This document shows, piece by piece, positions 49,978 to 63,377 of a stretch of 64,000 bases of DNA (position 1 is the first letter of the stretch; every line of letters begins with the position of its first letter). Source of the DNA: Impatiens glandulifera (taxonomy: Eukaryota > Streptophyta > Magnoliopsida > Ericales > Balsaminaceae); the NCBI RefSeq assembly GCF_907164915.1, contig NC_061870.1, forward strand, positions 25,395,348 through 25,459,347, read 5' to 3'. The position numbers and the translations under genes were made by a program. Under the pieces are notes generated by a model. That model was not told the origin of the DNA, did not search any database, and was given only the letters and a program-made list of their open reading frames with translations.

Positions 49978-51478
49978 ATGAACGGAGGAAACTCTTCTAA
50001 CAATGTTAATGGGTTACCTGTCAATTTGGACATGAACTTATCATTAGATTCACTTGATCATCAACAAGTGCCTTTGAGAAATACCCGTAGAAGATATTCA
50101 CCCGATATTAATGGAAATCTGCAATCCCATCTTCTCCAACCAACCAATTATTTCATGCAAAACCCTAATCACGATCCCGTTGCCATCACCACCGGTGCTC
50201 GTTTAAGCACTATGACGTCACGTCTGATCCAAACCAATAGTCCGTCCATGATGTGGCCGCAGCCGCAGCAGCCAATTCATGATCAAAACCCCATCCCCGT
50301 CCACCATTTCTCTCCAATTGATTATAATGAGTTTTCCTATCCTAATCAAAATCAACTCCCTCCTCACATGAGTGTTAATCAAAATCAACCCTCTCCCCAC
50401 AGTGTTGATCAAGAACTGCAATCTTACTTGGCTTGGCAGCAGGCACAAAATTATAATCAAAATCAATCACCTCCTCCCAGTTTTAATCTTGGCTACTTCA
50501 ATCCCCAATACCTGGAATCCTACTTGGATTGGACCCGGGCACAGAATTATACTCTACAAATCATGAATAATTATATTGTTAGAGCTTCAACCGGCACTAA
50601 TTCCAGGCCCATTGCTCCTGCTGCTGCCACTAGACTGTCGTCATCAAGGCGTAACAGCCGCAATAATAATAATAATAATAATGCTTCAAATGGAAGAAGG
50701 AGAAGGAACATGGTATGTATATATTCTTTTTTTACTCTTTAACGAATATCATCATTCAACAATTTCATTTTAATTCTTTAATCTTCATTAGGCTCGGGTG
50801 ATTCAAGATTTATTTAACACACAAAATGAGGTCAGTTTTTTTTATAAATAATAATAGCATAACCCTTGCTTAACATGTTCTTTTATGTATGGAAATTTAG
50901 CTTGTTAGCTCCATGTTTGAATCAAATGCCCCAGCTGCAGCTGCTGCTACTGCTATTGTCTTCGGGGAGAATTTCATAACTCCTGATAATTTTTATAATA
51001 TGATGACTCATGAGGTAATAATAACATCGAGTTTAATTTCTGTTATCTAAATTTGAATTTTGTGTAATATAGACCACTAAAATAATTGTTGCATTCATGA
51101 TAGGAAATATCCATAAGTCCGATGCGAGAAGAAGTTGACCATGAAACTGGATTGAACGAGGGAGAGATTATGATGAGCGTGCATAGACTGAAGCATTGCC
51201 ATTATTTGTTAAGTGAACATGAAGGAGAAGTCTGCTCCATTTGTCAGGTAAGTGATCCTCTTATATATTAATTACCCATTTTATATATTAACTTTGATCA
51301 CAATAATTTAAGTATTAATAATTGGTATAATTGCACTTTACAGGAAGAGTTTAACCAAGAAGAGGATGATATATGCAAATTGAGTTGCAATCATATTTAT
51401 CATTTTGAATGCATTAAGACATGGCTAATGCAAAAGAATTTTTGCCCAATTTGTAGAACACCTGCTATGTGTTTTTAA
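49978..51478 (+). CDS. RING-H2 E3 ubiquitin ligase B3 (388 aa)
   Basis: Coding exons: 49978-50712, 50792-50830, 50901-51014, 51104-51247 and 51344-51478, all GT-AG and phase 0. The usual start codon is ATA here (49972-49974), so translation is expected from the in-frame ATG two codons on, costing two residues. One codon fewer in exon 4 of the coding set explains the other residue. The Asn/Gln/Pro-rich N-terminus with the SYLxW...AQNY module pair is kept. The RING is complete: C340, C343, C359, H361, H364, C367, C378, C381. It is very close to B1, so it is a recent duplicate; both look functional by sequence, but expression is unknown. Confidence 0.87.
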
Positions 51479-52900
51479 TTATTATTTTTTAAATAATTCA
51501 TTATAAACTACATTTTCAATATGTTTAATCCCATTTTACATATCTTGTTTCTATTATTTTAATTTAATACGATGCTTAGTTCAACTTTTTTTTTTATGTT
51601 TTTACTTTATATTATTATAGTAATTGACTAATTTTAAATAACACAAAATATACAATGCTAATATACAAAAATTGTGACGATTTGACCATTGTAATATGTT
51701 TGAAGTCATTTAAAGTGTCTTAATACAAAGAATGGTTAATCTAAATAATACAAAGAATGGTTAATCTAAACGTATTTATAAAATTTATACCCACCTAACA
51801 TCGTTATTTTTCATTTTAAATTTTATTAATTTTTTAAATATTATTTTTTAGTGTGAAATTAAAACACTTTGCTATACAAATGGTGGGAACATTTTTAAAT
51901 ACAATAGGTCTATTTTGCTCTAGGCCATGTTTGATTTTAAATTAATTTAAATTAATTTTTACTATCAAATCATAAAAAAAACAAATTATTTTCCAATTAA
52001 TATATATATATATATATATTTATATATAGTATTTTTCTTTTGTAAATAACTTGAAAATATTTGACCCTTCTGATGTTTTTTAGTATGGGAAGGTGTATCA
52101 TTTTATTTTTTCCATTCAAATTTGAGTTGGTGTTGTATTTTGTTTGATTCAGTATCTTGTTTAGTCGAATTAAATTTTCCATCACAGATTTTTATAATCC
52201 GAATAATATTATTAGCGATTGGTTTGTCGTTTGCTGCTCATACTTTTGATTATCTTGGTGATCATTTTTCAAGTCCGTGTTTATCCCCTTCTTAGCATCA
52301 AATGAGATTAATTAATTAGATGTGGAATTGTTGTTCATTTTTTCCAATAAAGAGTCACTGAAACAAATCTTTCAGTCGAAGGTTCTTCTACATGTATTCT
52401 CCAATTATTTCTATGGGTTTCTCACATTTTTAACCATATGTGTAGATGATTAGTTATCACTTTGTAAAACATTTTTCGACGTTATTTACCAGCCCTCGGA
52501 TGTGGACAAATTTTATTGTCGCTCAGAATATTTGGCTCAGAATATTTGGTAGAGATTCTTCTAACAACGTTTGATTGGTTTGTTCGACTTCCTCTACTTC
52601 ATCCCTCATCATTACGGATCTTTGGAGTCACCTTTAAGAAATTACAAGATTATTTGAGTCATATCATTTAACATTTATATTTTTATTTAATTGTTTTGAT
52701 TATGTTAACATTATTTTATAATTTAATTTTCGATATGTAAACCCTTGTTTGAATTAATGAAAAATAATTTGTTTTTAAAAATAAATAAATAATAATAATA
52801 GAAGAGTAATTTGAAAATAATTAGTTAATTATTCAATTAAGCGAAAATCAAACAAGGGCGGAGTATTGTCACCAATAAAAAGGGGGTAATTGCGAGCATT
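51479..52900. other. AT-rich 3' flank of B3
   Basis: Counterpart of 16457-17860. A private 14-bp tandem duplication (GCTCAGAATATTTG) lies near 52530. No supported gene. Confidence 0.5.
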
Positions 52901-52903
52901 TCC

Positions 52904-53227
52904 ACCGATTGGTTTAAAGACCAATCGATATTATGAACATAACACTGATTAGTTTGTAAACCAATCGATATTATGTTTATAATACCGTTTGGTGTTTAAA
53001 CAAATCAGTGTAATACCTTATATAACGCCAATTGGTTACAAAACCAATCGGTATACCCCCAATAAAACTCCGCGATAAAAAGGAGCCAACTCTTGGCGTA
53101 TTTAGGAAGTAGTAGTACCGATTGGTTTGAAAACCAATCGGTAAAAGTCCACGTAATGTCGATTGGTTGGTTTACCAATTGGTGAATCCATAAGTTATAT
53201 TACCGATTAACGTATACACCAATCGAT
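52904..53227. promoter_or_regulatory. Periodic CCAAT-box palindrome array, unit 3
   Basis: Same seven palindromes and near-42-bp spacing as unit 1, with the perfect palindrome (arms ACCGATTGGTTT) at about 53117-53142. It ends 5 bp before the TATA box. Confidence 0.75.
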
Positions 53228-53232
53228 ATTTC

Positions 53233-53362
53233 CTATAAAAACATCAAGAACAACCTGAGAGCTTCCCTTGCTCCTGATTCACTCTCCCTCTCCAACTCGT
53301 CGTTTTTCCATACCGATCGTCGCACACCCGTTTTGCCATTTCCTTCACTGTCGTCCGTCTAG
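53233..53362 (+). promoter_or_regulatory. TATA box and leader exon, unit 3
   Basis: CTATAAAAAC at 53233-53242; leader up to CGTCTAG; donor GTAAGAAT at 53363. Confidence 0.58.
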
Positions 53363-53434
53363 GTAAGAATCTGATCGGTTAGAACTTCTTCATTTAGGTT
53401 TAGGTAAGATTCTGATTGGTTAGATCTTCTATAT

Positions 53435-53766
53435 TTAGGTTTAGGTTTTCAAGAATCATTTTGTTGCCTCCGATCTAAAACTCTTGTTGTTGTCGTTCCC
53501 ATTCAGATGATCTTTCTTCCTTTCTTGCATTTTGATTGAGTTATATGATTTGTTAGATGAATGTTGAAGAGAGTACATCCGATTGATTGTGCTATATTTT
53601 ATGTTTAGGTTTAGGTTTTCAAGAATCATTTTGTTGCCTCCGATCTAAAACTCTTGTTGTTGTCGTTCCCATTCAGATGATATATTTAGGTTTAGGTTTT
53701 CAAGAATCATTTTGTTGCCTCCGATCTAAAACTCTTGTTGTTGTCGTTCCCATTCAGATGATCTTT
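53435..53766 (+). repeat. Three copies of the 80-bp leader-intron module, unit 3
   Basis: Module starts (TTAGGTTTAGG) at 53435, 53605 and 53686, the same arrangement as in unit 1. Confidence 0.9.
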
Positions 53767-54546
53767 CTTCCTTTCTTGCATTTTGATTAAGTTATATGAT
53801 TTGTTAGATGAATGTTGAAGAGAGTACATCCGATTGATTGTGCTATATTTTATGTTTTTGTTGAATGTAATGAAAGAGGAAGCAACTTCAGTTCGTTTCT
53901 TAGTACTTTATTTTGGGAGAAATAGTTGCTGGTACACAAAAGTTATGAATTCATTCATTCAATTTTGTTTATTTAAGATTTCTACAACAATTAATTTTGA
54001 TTCTTGAGTTGAGAATGAGTCAATTTTGTATATTATTAGTGTAGTAGAATGAATGTTGAATGAATGTGGTATGTAATGCTTTAATGTTCTAACTTATGAT
54101 GTTGAATTAATGTTTTGGTGTTGGTATGCAATAAAAGTTTGAATAATGTGTTTATCCAAATAATAGTGTTGATAATAAATGACATCATAGTATAATTCCG
54201 CCTTAGTTGCTTTTAAAAAAAATGAAGGAGGGAATGAGATCATGCATAATCATATAAATAGAGTTAATAAAGTGAATGCATAAAGAAAAGGGTGAGTGAA
54301 TGGAAGGTGGTGGGGATTGTGCATATAATTGAGATCGGTGTTTTGACAAAATTATTAATTTGATGATTGATTAGCATGTTATGACTATCACATTTCTTCC
54401 ATTAAATGTTACAATCGTCTTAATTTTACAAGTTGTTTCTATTAAATGTGATCTCTCCAACTTGATTAATTGAAACTTGTGTGTATTTGCTTCCATTAAA
54501 TTGAAGGAGAGCAAATACTAAAAGATTAGCATCCATTGTTTTATAG
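53767..54546. other. Intron-like stretch, unit 3
   Basis: Counterpart of 18729-19510. No supported coding frame; an extra A in a poly-A run breaks the minus-strand frame that is open in units 1 and 2. Confidence 0.4.
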
Positions 54547-54648
54547 GCGATCTTCTTTGTCGCAAGCATCATCTTCCTGCTTCACCTCTCGCGGCACTCC
54601 GACGATCTTGATTATGTCATGTTTGCTTTCTCTAAGAGAAAGTATTAG
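54547..54648 (+). other. Candidate terminal exon (34 codons with stop), unit 3
   Basis: As in units 1 and 2, except that GCT is GCG in the first codon, a silent change. Confidence 0.3.
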
Positions 54649-55192
54649 TTATGACTTAAGTAAAAGTAATAAATGAATTGTTTAACAGCTAACATAATAA
54701 ACGTGACACAAAACGACAATCAAGCTATCTGCCTCGGTAAAGAAGATTTTTTTTTGTCGTTTATAGAATTGTCAACAAAGTTATTAAATTTTGTATGAAC
54801 GTTAGGGTTAATCCTCTTTAATTTCTTCTTTTCAGTTTATTTAAGATTATTATATTAATAATTAATCTTAAAAAATATTACAACACTTAATTAATAAATA
54901 AAAGAATTAACAAAAACAAAATATAAAAACAATGAAAAACTGAAGTATTTATTAAATGAATTAATTATTAAAAAATACAAAATTATCTAGATTGTTCTAA
55001 TTTATTTATTTGATCTTTATCATAAGTCTATAATATTCTTAAATATTATAATACTAATATTAAATACATAAATAAAGGTACTAATATTAAATACATAAAT
55101 AAATATCCATAAGTACATAAATATATAGAGATTGCAAAAATAATTAAGATGTGATAAAAGTTTTAAAAAAAGTGATATTACAGCAATTTAAC

Positions 55193-55207
55193 TATATATA
55201 TATATAT
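55193..55207. repeat. TA microsatellite (15 bp), unit 3
   Basis: Shortest allele at this position in the array. Confidence 0.93.
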
Positions 55208-55428
55208 GTAAAATAATCCAATTCTTTTTAAAGTCCTAAAAAATTATTTAAAAATAATTATATTTTATTGGTATTAAAATTTTATGACAATAAAAGTTTT
55301 CTTAAAAACTATCAAATATTATTAAAAAACTATTGAAATTGCTTTTTATCTCTTCACTAAATATAGACATTTATCTTCTTGCATTGCTGTGACGTTTAAT
55401 TAAGATCAGATTTTGTCCTCAATTTCAG

Positions 55429-55919
55429 TATATATAAACCTCTTATTATTCTTTTTCATTTCACATCTGAATCTCTATCTCTTGCTCATCTTCTTTTTTT
55501 GTTTTAAATGTAGAACTATTTTTAATTTATCAATACTTCGGGTTTTCATATTTTCAACTAGGTAAGTATAAAACAAAATCCTTAAAATTCTATAAAAAAA
55601 GTCAAATCAACAATTTATTGAATGATTTGTTAAATGGTAGAAATTTGTTTTTGATATCAGTATTAGAATTAAAATTTATAAAATAAACACCTTAATCTTT
55701 TGAAAAGTTAATAGAAAAATATATAATTTTAGTTTTAATTTTAATTTTGGAAAGAGCTTTCATAATCCATTTTTGATAAATTTTGTTATAGAAGATTAAT
55801 AACTTTAATTTCATTTTTTTTACTCTTTATGAATAAATTAAAGAAAAATTATATTTTAATATATATATATATATAAAAGAATTTAAGAATTAATTTGTTT
55901 TGTGGAATGAAATTTGCAG
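55429..55919 (+). promoter_or_regulatory. A4 promoter, leader exon and leader intron
   Basis: TATA box at 55429-55438; leader ends CAACTAG before GTAAGT (near 55562); acceptor TTTGCAG ends at 55919. Confidence 0.65.
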
Positions 55920-57100
55920 ATGGATGTGAACGAAAAGATCTCTTCTAACAATGGTAATGGGTTACTTGAGAATTTGGAGTTGAATTACTTAGGATCGATA
56001 GAGTCATTTGATCATCATCAGGTGCCTTTGAGCTGGATTAACGGGAGACCTGCAGTGGATGCAGGACATCATCGTGATCAAGACCATATATCCATGATGA
56101 TGTTGAGTAATATCCGTAGAAGATTATCACCCATAAATGGAAATCAGCAATCCCATCTTCTTCATTTAACCATTACTTCACGCAAAACTCTCGTCATGAT
56201 CCCCTCGCCATCTCCCGTGCTCACAACCAGAGCTTCGTTCGTTTAAGCATTATGCCGTCACCTCCGATCCAAACCAGTAGTCCGGCCATGATGTGGCCGC
56301 AGCAGCAGCATCAGCTAATTCAAGAGCAAAACCCCATCGCGCCGAGAGGAATTTCTTGGCCATGGGTGGCGCCATCCCCGTCAACCATTTCTCTCCAATT
56401 GATTATCATGAATTTTTCTATGAACTCTATCCTAATCAAATTAAACCCACTCCCAACACACAATTATAATCAAAATCAATCCCCTCCCACTGTTGATCTT
56501 GGTTACAGTAATATCCTAACCAAGATCAACAACAGCAATCCTACTTGGATTGGCAGCAGGAACAGAATTATAATCAACAACTGCAATCCCTCATCATGAT
56601 CCCCTCGACATTACCCGTGCTCCGAATCAGAGCCTCGCTCGTTTAAGAACTATGACGTCACCGCCGATCCAAACCAGTAGTCTGCCGCAACCAATTCAAG
56701 ATCAAAACCAATAGTCATTGAGAATTCTAGAGTACCATGAGTTTCCTTCCATTTTTAATTCGGTCATTTATGTATACTTATTAGAACAAGCTTCTACTTA
56801 CTTCTGATAACTAAACAAAACTGTAATTTTTTGCTTTTTTTCATATTTTTGTTTTTTTCCTTGCTGAACTAAATTTGATTTGTATGCGTTTTTTTTAATT
56901 GAAGAAACTCATTGTTTGGTATGCACCATTTGCGGGAAAAATATATTTATTTTTCTTTTTATTATAATGACAAGTTTGTTTTATAGGAATGTTGTTGCAA
57001 ATGGGAAGAAAATGATTTATCATCACCTCTTTCACAAATTTTTTTTTTTATCATGGAGAATATTGGAAATGAATGTCTCCTTCTTGCAATAGGAGAAATG
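55920..57100 (+). pseudogene. Decayed RING-finger paralogue A4
   Basis: Starts MDVNEKISSNNGNG. The first frame stops at 56246. The second carries the same 1-bp deletion as A1 (CATCGCGCC). The internal tandem duplication is present. In the possible RING relic near 56915, this copy alone still reads CTIC (TGCACCATTTGC), while the other three read CTIF. Confidence 0.73.
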
Positions 57101-57109
57101 TCAATTATA

Positions 57110-58220
57110 TGTTTACTATGACAAAAAATGTGAAGTGGAAAATAGTCAATATCATCACAATTCACAACCATTAATTTTTTTATTGAAATGGATTTGAGTA
57201 ATTTGCAGAATATTGAGCTGAAGATAATAAAAGATAAATAATGTAATACTAAGATGATTTGAAATTTATATTCAATCAAACATTACATTTAAACAAAATA
57301 TTATGAAGATTATTTGTTTTTATGACTGTCAATAAAAAAAACCTATTTTTCTAAAAGAATCTTATCTATCCATCTTAGAAATGTCAATACTGACATATTT
57401 AAAAGGAAGGAAATCAATTGAAATGTTAAGAATTTAATTTTTTATTTTTTGTGTTTATTTTAATCACTTACCATTCAACATTCAAACGTACAATGCACAA
57501 AATAATCCTATTATTCTTAAAATTTACGAGAATTTCAGTTACACATAATAAATAAGTTAATTGAAATATCAAAAAGAAAACGTGCAAGAAAGAAACTCTA
57601 AGTATTTTCATGTGTGGTTAATCCCTGGCTAGAAATATGTCAATCGATAGAAAAGATATTGTTTTAATATTAATTGTAATATGTTAGCTTAAGTATTCAA
57701 GGACAAAATTCTAAAAGATGATACAAAATTGAAATTGTTTTATCGAAATCTATAAGATACTTACCAATAATAGTACATTATTTATATGCTATGTCTATGT
57801 CTATGATTTTATTATTTTGTATCTCCAAGTGTGAATGATAACATCGAAAACCTGATGTGAGACTTCTTATGTGTGTGTTTTCAGCAACTTTATGGGAGTC
57901 TTCGTAATCTTCTTTCACCCACTTGGTTAGATACGTAAAAGAAAGAAATGCAAGCAACTTAGAGGTTTGAGCATTCATGATTTCATATCTCCATTGTTAA
58001 AGAGGTTATGTTTGGAGAGATATAAATCCTAAAAAAATGATTTTATTCATACTTAACAAAAAAAACTTTAAAACGTTGAGAACTCGTCACAATCTAAGTG
58101 TATGTAGTAATTAGAAAGTAATTAGGATGGTCGAGCTACAATCATGGGATACTCCTAGATGGGGAGATAAAATTGTTATAGGGTTTTACTTTTTTACTCA
58201 ACATTGACAAACCCTTTGAA
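57110..58220. other. AT-rich spacer, unit 4
   Basis: Counterpart of 1870-2940. No gene recognised. Confidence 0.5.
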
Positions 58221-58276
58221 AATTGAGTGTTCATGGAATTTTTTATCAAGCAGATGATGAGCTAGAAGTACAATAT

Positions 58277-58642
58277 TGTTGAGTTATGAAGCCTACACTT
58301 ATAATAAACTCTACATTGTTAATTAGATTTTATTGAGTTTTCTTTTTAGTTTTGGGCTTGGGCCTCACCAAAGTTATTTAGGTTTATTACCTGAATGTTT
58401 ACCCTATAAATATGTAATTATTAAGGGTTTACATTGTAGAGACAGAATTCTAGAGAGATAAAGTGTGAGGCAAAAACTTTGTATTCTTTTTTCTTCGTCA
58501 TAGTAAATCTGGTGGTGGCTGAAGTGAATGTAGCTCCATTTGAGTGAACCACTATAAATCTGTGTGTTCTTGTGTTCTTCTTTCTTGTGTTTTTACAGAT
58601 TATTTTCAAGCAGGTCGGGTTTGGGAGATATAAATCCTAACA
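58277..58642 (+). repeat. 5' LTR of younger copia, unit 4
   Basis: 366 bp, beginning TGTTGAG and ending CCTAACA. Confidence 0.95.
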
Positions 58643-58685
58643 ACTTGTATCAGAGCAGCTAGGCTAGATCTGGGCATTGGAAACA

Positions 58686-61600
58686 ATGGCAAGTGAGAAC
58701 AGTATATGATATGGGATTGGAAGATTTGATGGGACATATTATGCCTTCTGGAGAATGCAGATTGAAGATTATCTCTATGGAAAGAAGCTTCATGTTCCTT
58801 TGACTGAGAAATCAGAGAAGATGGATGAAGCTGAATGGAAACTCCTTGATAGACAAGTTTTGGGAATTGTCCGATTGATGCTAGCCAAGACAGTTGCTCA
58901 CAATGTAGCAAAGGAGAAGACCACCATGGGTCTGATGAAAGCTCTTTCTGATATGTATGAGAAACCATCTGCTAACAATAATGAAAAGACTTAATGAAAA
59001 GACTCTTTACTTAAGAATGGTTGATGGTACTTCTGTCACTACTCATTTGAATGAATTAAATACAATTGTAAATCAATTGCTATTTGTTGAGATTTGGGGA
59101 TGAAGTTAGTGCCCTGATTTTGTTAGCATCTCTACCAAATAGTTGGGAACCTATGAGGGCAGCAATTAGTAATTCAGTTGGAAATGCTAAACTGAAATTT
59201 GTTGAAGTTAGAGATCGTATTCTTGCTGAAGAGGTTCGTAAAATCGATTCTAGTGAAACATTCAAAGGTTCTGCTCTGAATGTGGAAAACAGGGGAAGAA
59301 GTAATGATAGAAATTTTAACCGAGGTAAGAACAAATCTATGTCGAGGAGCAAGAGGAGTCAGTCCAAGTCTGTGCGGACATTTGAGTGCTGAAATTGTGG
59401 TAAACAGGGTCATTTGAAGAGAAACTGCAAAGCACCGAAGAAAAACGGTGATGAAAAAAATGATGCAGCCAACGTTGTTACAAAATCTGTCACTGATGCG
59501 TTACTTCTGTCTGTTGATAGCCCGATAGATTCATGGGTTTTAGACTCAGGAACGTCTTTCCACACCACTACTCACAAAGAATTAATGGAGAATTTTGTGG
59601 CTGAAAACTGTGGGAAAGTTTATCTCGCAGATGGTGAGCCACTGGATATTGTTGGCATTGGTGACATCAAATTAAAGATGGAAAATGGTTCTGTTTGGAA
59701 GATTAATAAGGTGAGACACATTCCAGGTTTAATGTGCAATCTGATTTCTGTTACACAACTTGATGAAGAATATCACAATTTTAGTTGTGGAAATGGTGCG
59801 TGGAAGGTGACTAAAGGAGCAATTGTTGTTGCTCGAGGTCATAAAACTGGAACGTTATACACGACTTCAACTTGTAGAGAAACAGTTGCTGCTGTAGTTG
59901 ATGACTCGAACAACAATGAGTTGTGGCATTGCAGGTTGGGCCATATGAGTGAAAAATGGATGAAAATTCTTTTGAAGAATGGACAGATTCCAGAACTAAA
60001 GTCTGTTGAACATCAGTTATGTGAAAACTGCATTCTTGGAAAACAGAAACGGGTGAGTTTCTTAAAGATTGGGAAGGAGCTCAAGAAAGAAAGGCTAGAG
60101 TTGGTACACACTGATGTATGGGGACCTGCACATGTTTCTTCTATTGGCGGATCACAATACTACGTGATATTTATAGATGATTCGACAAGAAAGGTATGGG
60201 TATATTTTATGAAGCACAAGTCTGAAGTATTTGCTATTTTCAAGAAATGGAAGGCTTTGGTTGAAAATGAAACAAATCAGAAAGTTAAGTGCTTGAAATC
60301 CGACAACGGAGGTGGATATATCAATTCAGATTTCAAAGAGTATTGTGCTGTGAATGGGATCAGTATGGTGAAGATTGTTCCCCGAACGCCTCAAGAGAAT
60401 GGAGTAGCTGAACGAATGAATCGAACATTGAACGAGCGTGCTAGAAGCATGAGATTGCATGCAGGGCTGCCTAAAACTTTCTGGGCAGAAGCTATTAATA
60501 CTGCTGCCTATTTGATAAACAAGGGACCCTCTGTTCCTCTTGAATTCAGAATTACTGAAGAAGCCTGGAGCAATAAAAAGGTAAACCTTTCTTATTTGAA
60601 AGTGTTTGGTTGTTTATCATTGTTCATATTAATGAATGTGATAGGAGCAAACTTGATCCAAAGTCTAATAAATGTTTTTTCATTGGTTATGGTGATATCG
60701 AGTTTGGTTATCGTTTCTGGAATAATCAAAATCGGAAGATCATTCGTAGCAGAAATGTTATCTTCAATGAACAAGTTCTCTACAAAGATTGTGTTAGGAA
60801 GACATCAGATGACGATTCCAAGTTGAAAGAGATTGGTACAGTCGATTTGAGAGAATTTTCAACTGAATATATACCGACTGTCGAAAAAGACCAGTGTGTT
60901 GTTGAAGATGAAATCGTTGAGAACGTGGCCCCAAAGGTAAATCAGCAAACACCGGTTATACAGTTGAGAAGATCGTCAAGGAATCGAAAACCAGTTGAGA
61001 GGTGATCTCCATCTTTGAACTATATCTTGTTGACAGATAGAGGTGAACCTGAATGTTATGAGGAAGCAATACAATCTGATGAATCGATTAAGTGAGAGTC
61101 TTCTATAAAAGATGAGATGGACTCTTTGATATTGAATCAGACTTGGGAGCTCACTAAGCTTCCAAAAGGAAAGAAAGCACTTCACAACAAATGGATCTTC
61201 AGGATAAAATAAGAACATGATAAAACCATAAGGTACAAGGCAAGGTTGGTTGTGAAATGATTTCAACAGAAAGAATGTATTGACTACAATGAAATCTTCT
61301 CTCCAGTAGTTAAATTGATGACAATCAGAACTATTTTGAGTTTGGTTGTGAAAGAAGACCTTCATCTTCAACAAATAGATGTCAAAAATTCTTTTCTTCA
61401 TGGTGATTTAGATGAAGACATTTATATGCGACAACCAGAAGGATTTGAAATCAAAGGAAAAGATGAGCTTGTGTGTAAGCTTCAGAAGAGTCTGTATGGT
61501 TTGAAACAGGCTCCAAGGAAATGGTACAAGAAGTTCGACAGCTTCATGAAAAGTAACAATTTTCTAAGGTGTGAAGCTGATCATTGTTGTTATATCAAGA

Positions 61601-62589
61601 GATTTGATAAAGAGTACATTATTCTGCTCCTCTACGTTGATGACATGTTGATTGTTGGAGCAAGGTTGTATGAGATTAACAAGCTCAAGAAAGAGTTGTC
61701 TGAAAAGTTTGAAATGAAGGATTTGGGTGCTGCTAAACAAATCCTTAGGATGAGAATTTTCAGGGATGAAGAAGTTATCAAGCTTTCACAAGAAGAATAT
61801 GTGAAGAAAGTTCTTAGGAGGTTCAACTTGTATGATGCAAAACCAGTTACTACCCCCTTAGCTAGTCACTTCAAACTATCTAAAGATCAGTATCCTTCAA
61901 CAGAGGAGGAGAAAAATTACATGGCCACTGTTCTGTATGCCTCTTCCATTGGTTGTATTATGTATGCGATGGTTTGCATAAGACCAGACATAACACATGC
62001 AGTGGGAGTTGTTAGTAGATTCATGAGCAACCCGGGTAGACAACATTGGGAAGTAGTAAAGTGGATACTACGATACTTAAGAGGAAGTACGTGTCTCGTT
62101 TTGTGTTTTCGAAAGTCTAATATGTGTTTGGAAGGATATGTTGATGCTGACAATGGTGGTGATGTTGATAGTAGGAAGAGCACAACAAGGTACATTTATA
62201 CTCTATGAGGTACTGCATTTAGTTGAGTTTCAAAATTACAGAAGATTGTTGCTCTTTCTAGTTGTGAGGCAGAGTATGTTGCTGTGACAGAAGCTGCTAA
62301 GGAGATGATGTTGTTACAACCCTTTTTGCGAGAATTGTGTCAAGACTGCGAGGGAAGTGTGTTGCGATGCGACAGTCAGAGTGTCATTCATTTGGCAAAG
62401 AATCCTGTTTATCATGGCAGGATGAAGCATATACAGGTTCGTTATCATTTCATCCGATCATCTTTAGAAGATGGAGTATTAGCTCTTGAGAAGATTCATG
62501 GGAGTGAGAATCCAGTTGATATGTTGACGAAAGCTGTGACAAATGAGAAACTGAAGTTGTGTGCAATTTCAATTGGTATTCTTCGTTAA
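58686..62589 (+). pseudogene. Broken copia gag-pol polyprotein, unit 4
   Basis: The best preserved of the three in pol. Protease through most of integrase is open from the knuckle to 60826, and RT is open from about 61315 to 62208. Shared lesions: gag codon 8 TGA (with unit 3), zinc-knuckle TGA (59390-59392, all units), integrase frameshift near 60620, and the RNase H stop at 62206-62208. DNGGGY replaces DNGGEY as in unit 3. Confidence 0.95.
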
Positions 62590-62651
62590 GACACCGAATG
62601 GAAAGCCACTACCGATCGAGAGATGATGAAGTTAGTCTCCAAGTGGGAGAT

Positions 62652-63017
62652 TGTTGAGTTATGGAGCCTACACTTATAATAAACTCTACATTGTTAATTA
62701 GAGTTTATTGGGTTTTCTTTTTAGTATTGGGCTTGGGTCTGACCAAAGTTATTTAGGTTTATTACCTGAATGTTTACCCTATAAATATGTAATTATTAAG
62801 GGTTTACATTGTGGAGACAGAATTCTAGAGAGATAAAGTGTGAGGCAAAAACTCTATATTCCTTCTTCTTCTTCATAGTAAATCTGGTGGTGACTGAAGT
62901 GGATGTAGCTCAATTTGAGTAAACCACTATAAATTTGTGTGTTCTTGTGTTCTTCTTTCTTGTGTTTTTACAGATTGTTTTCAGGCAGGTCGGATTTGGG
63001 AGATACAAATCCTAACA
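62652..63017 (+). repeat. 3' LTR of younger copia, unit 4
   Basis: 366 bp, after AAGTGGGAGAT, ending CCTAACA. Confidence 0.95.
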
Positions 63018-63377
63018 AATATGACTTCTTGGTAGACTATCAGATTCATGGGATACATTAAGAACGTCATTGTCTAACTTAACTGCAAACAGTATTTGTA
63101 CTACGGAGGTGGTGAAGAGTAGTGTCCTTATTAAAGAGATGAGAATAAAATCATATGGTTCTTCTTCGCATTTTGATGTCCTACTTACTAAAAGAAAATG
63201 GATAATTAAGAGTAGAGATCGTAATATGAAAAGTATAGCAAAAATAGATCTGATAACAATGCTAATATTGAGTGATATCATTGTGGCAAAAAGGGACATA
63301 TTAAGAAATTTTGTCGAATGTTCCAAAGAGATAACAAAAATACAAATGATAAAGAAATGAAAATCGATGATAGTGAC
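63018..63377 (+). mobile_element. Older Ty1/copia gag fragment, unit 4
   Basis: The gag resumes (LLGRLSDSWD) after the younger element and ends at the hAT element. The zinc-knuckle first Cys is TGA as in the other units. Confidence 0.85.

Larger units (their letters stand above)
35042..55271 (+). repeat. Tandem array unit 3 (20.2 kb)
   Basis: Same order of parts as unit 1. It carries the younger copia (38036-42775), an intact RING gene B3, and three leader-intron modules as in unit 1. The left end of the 0.54-kb TIR element is deleted near 44540. Confidence 0.93.
58277..63017 (+). mobile_element. Younger Ty1/copia retrotransposon, unit 4
   Basis: 4741 bp with TSD AATAT at 58272-58276 and 63018-63022. 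Same target base, PBS and polypurine tract as units 1 and 3. Its gag region shares private states with unit 3 (codon 8 TGA, CTGAGAAATC). Confidence 0.97.
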
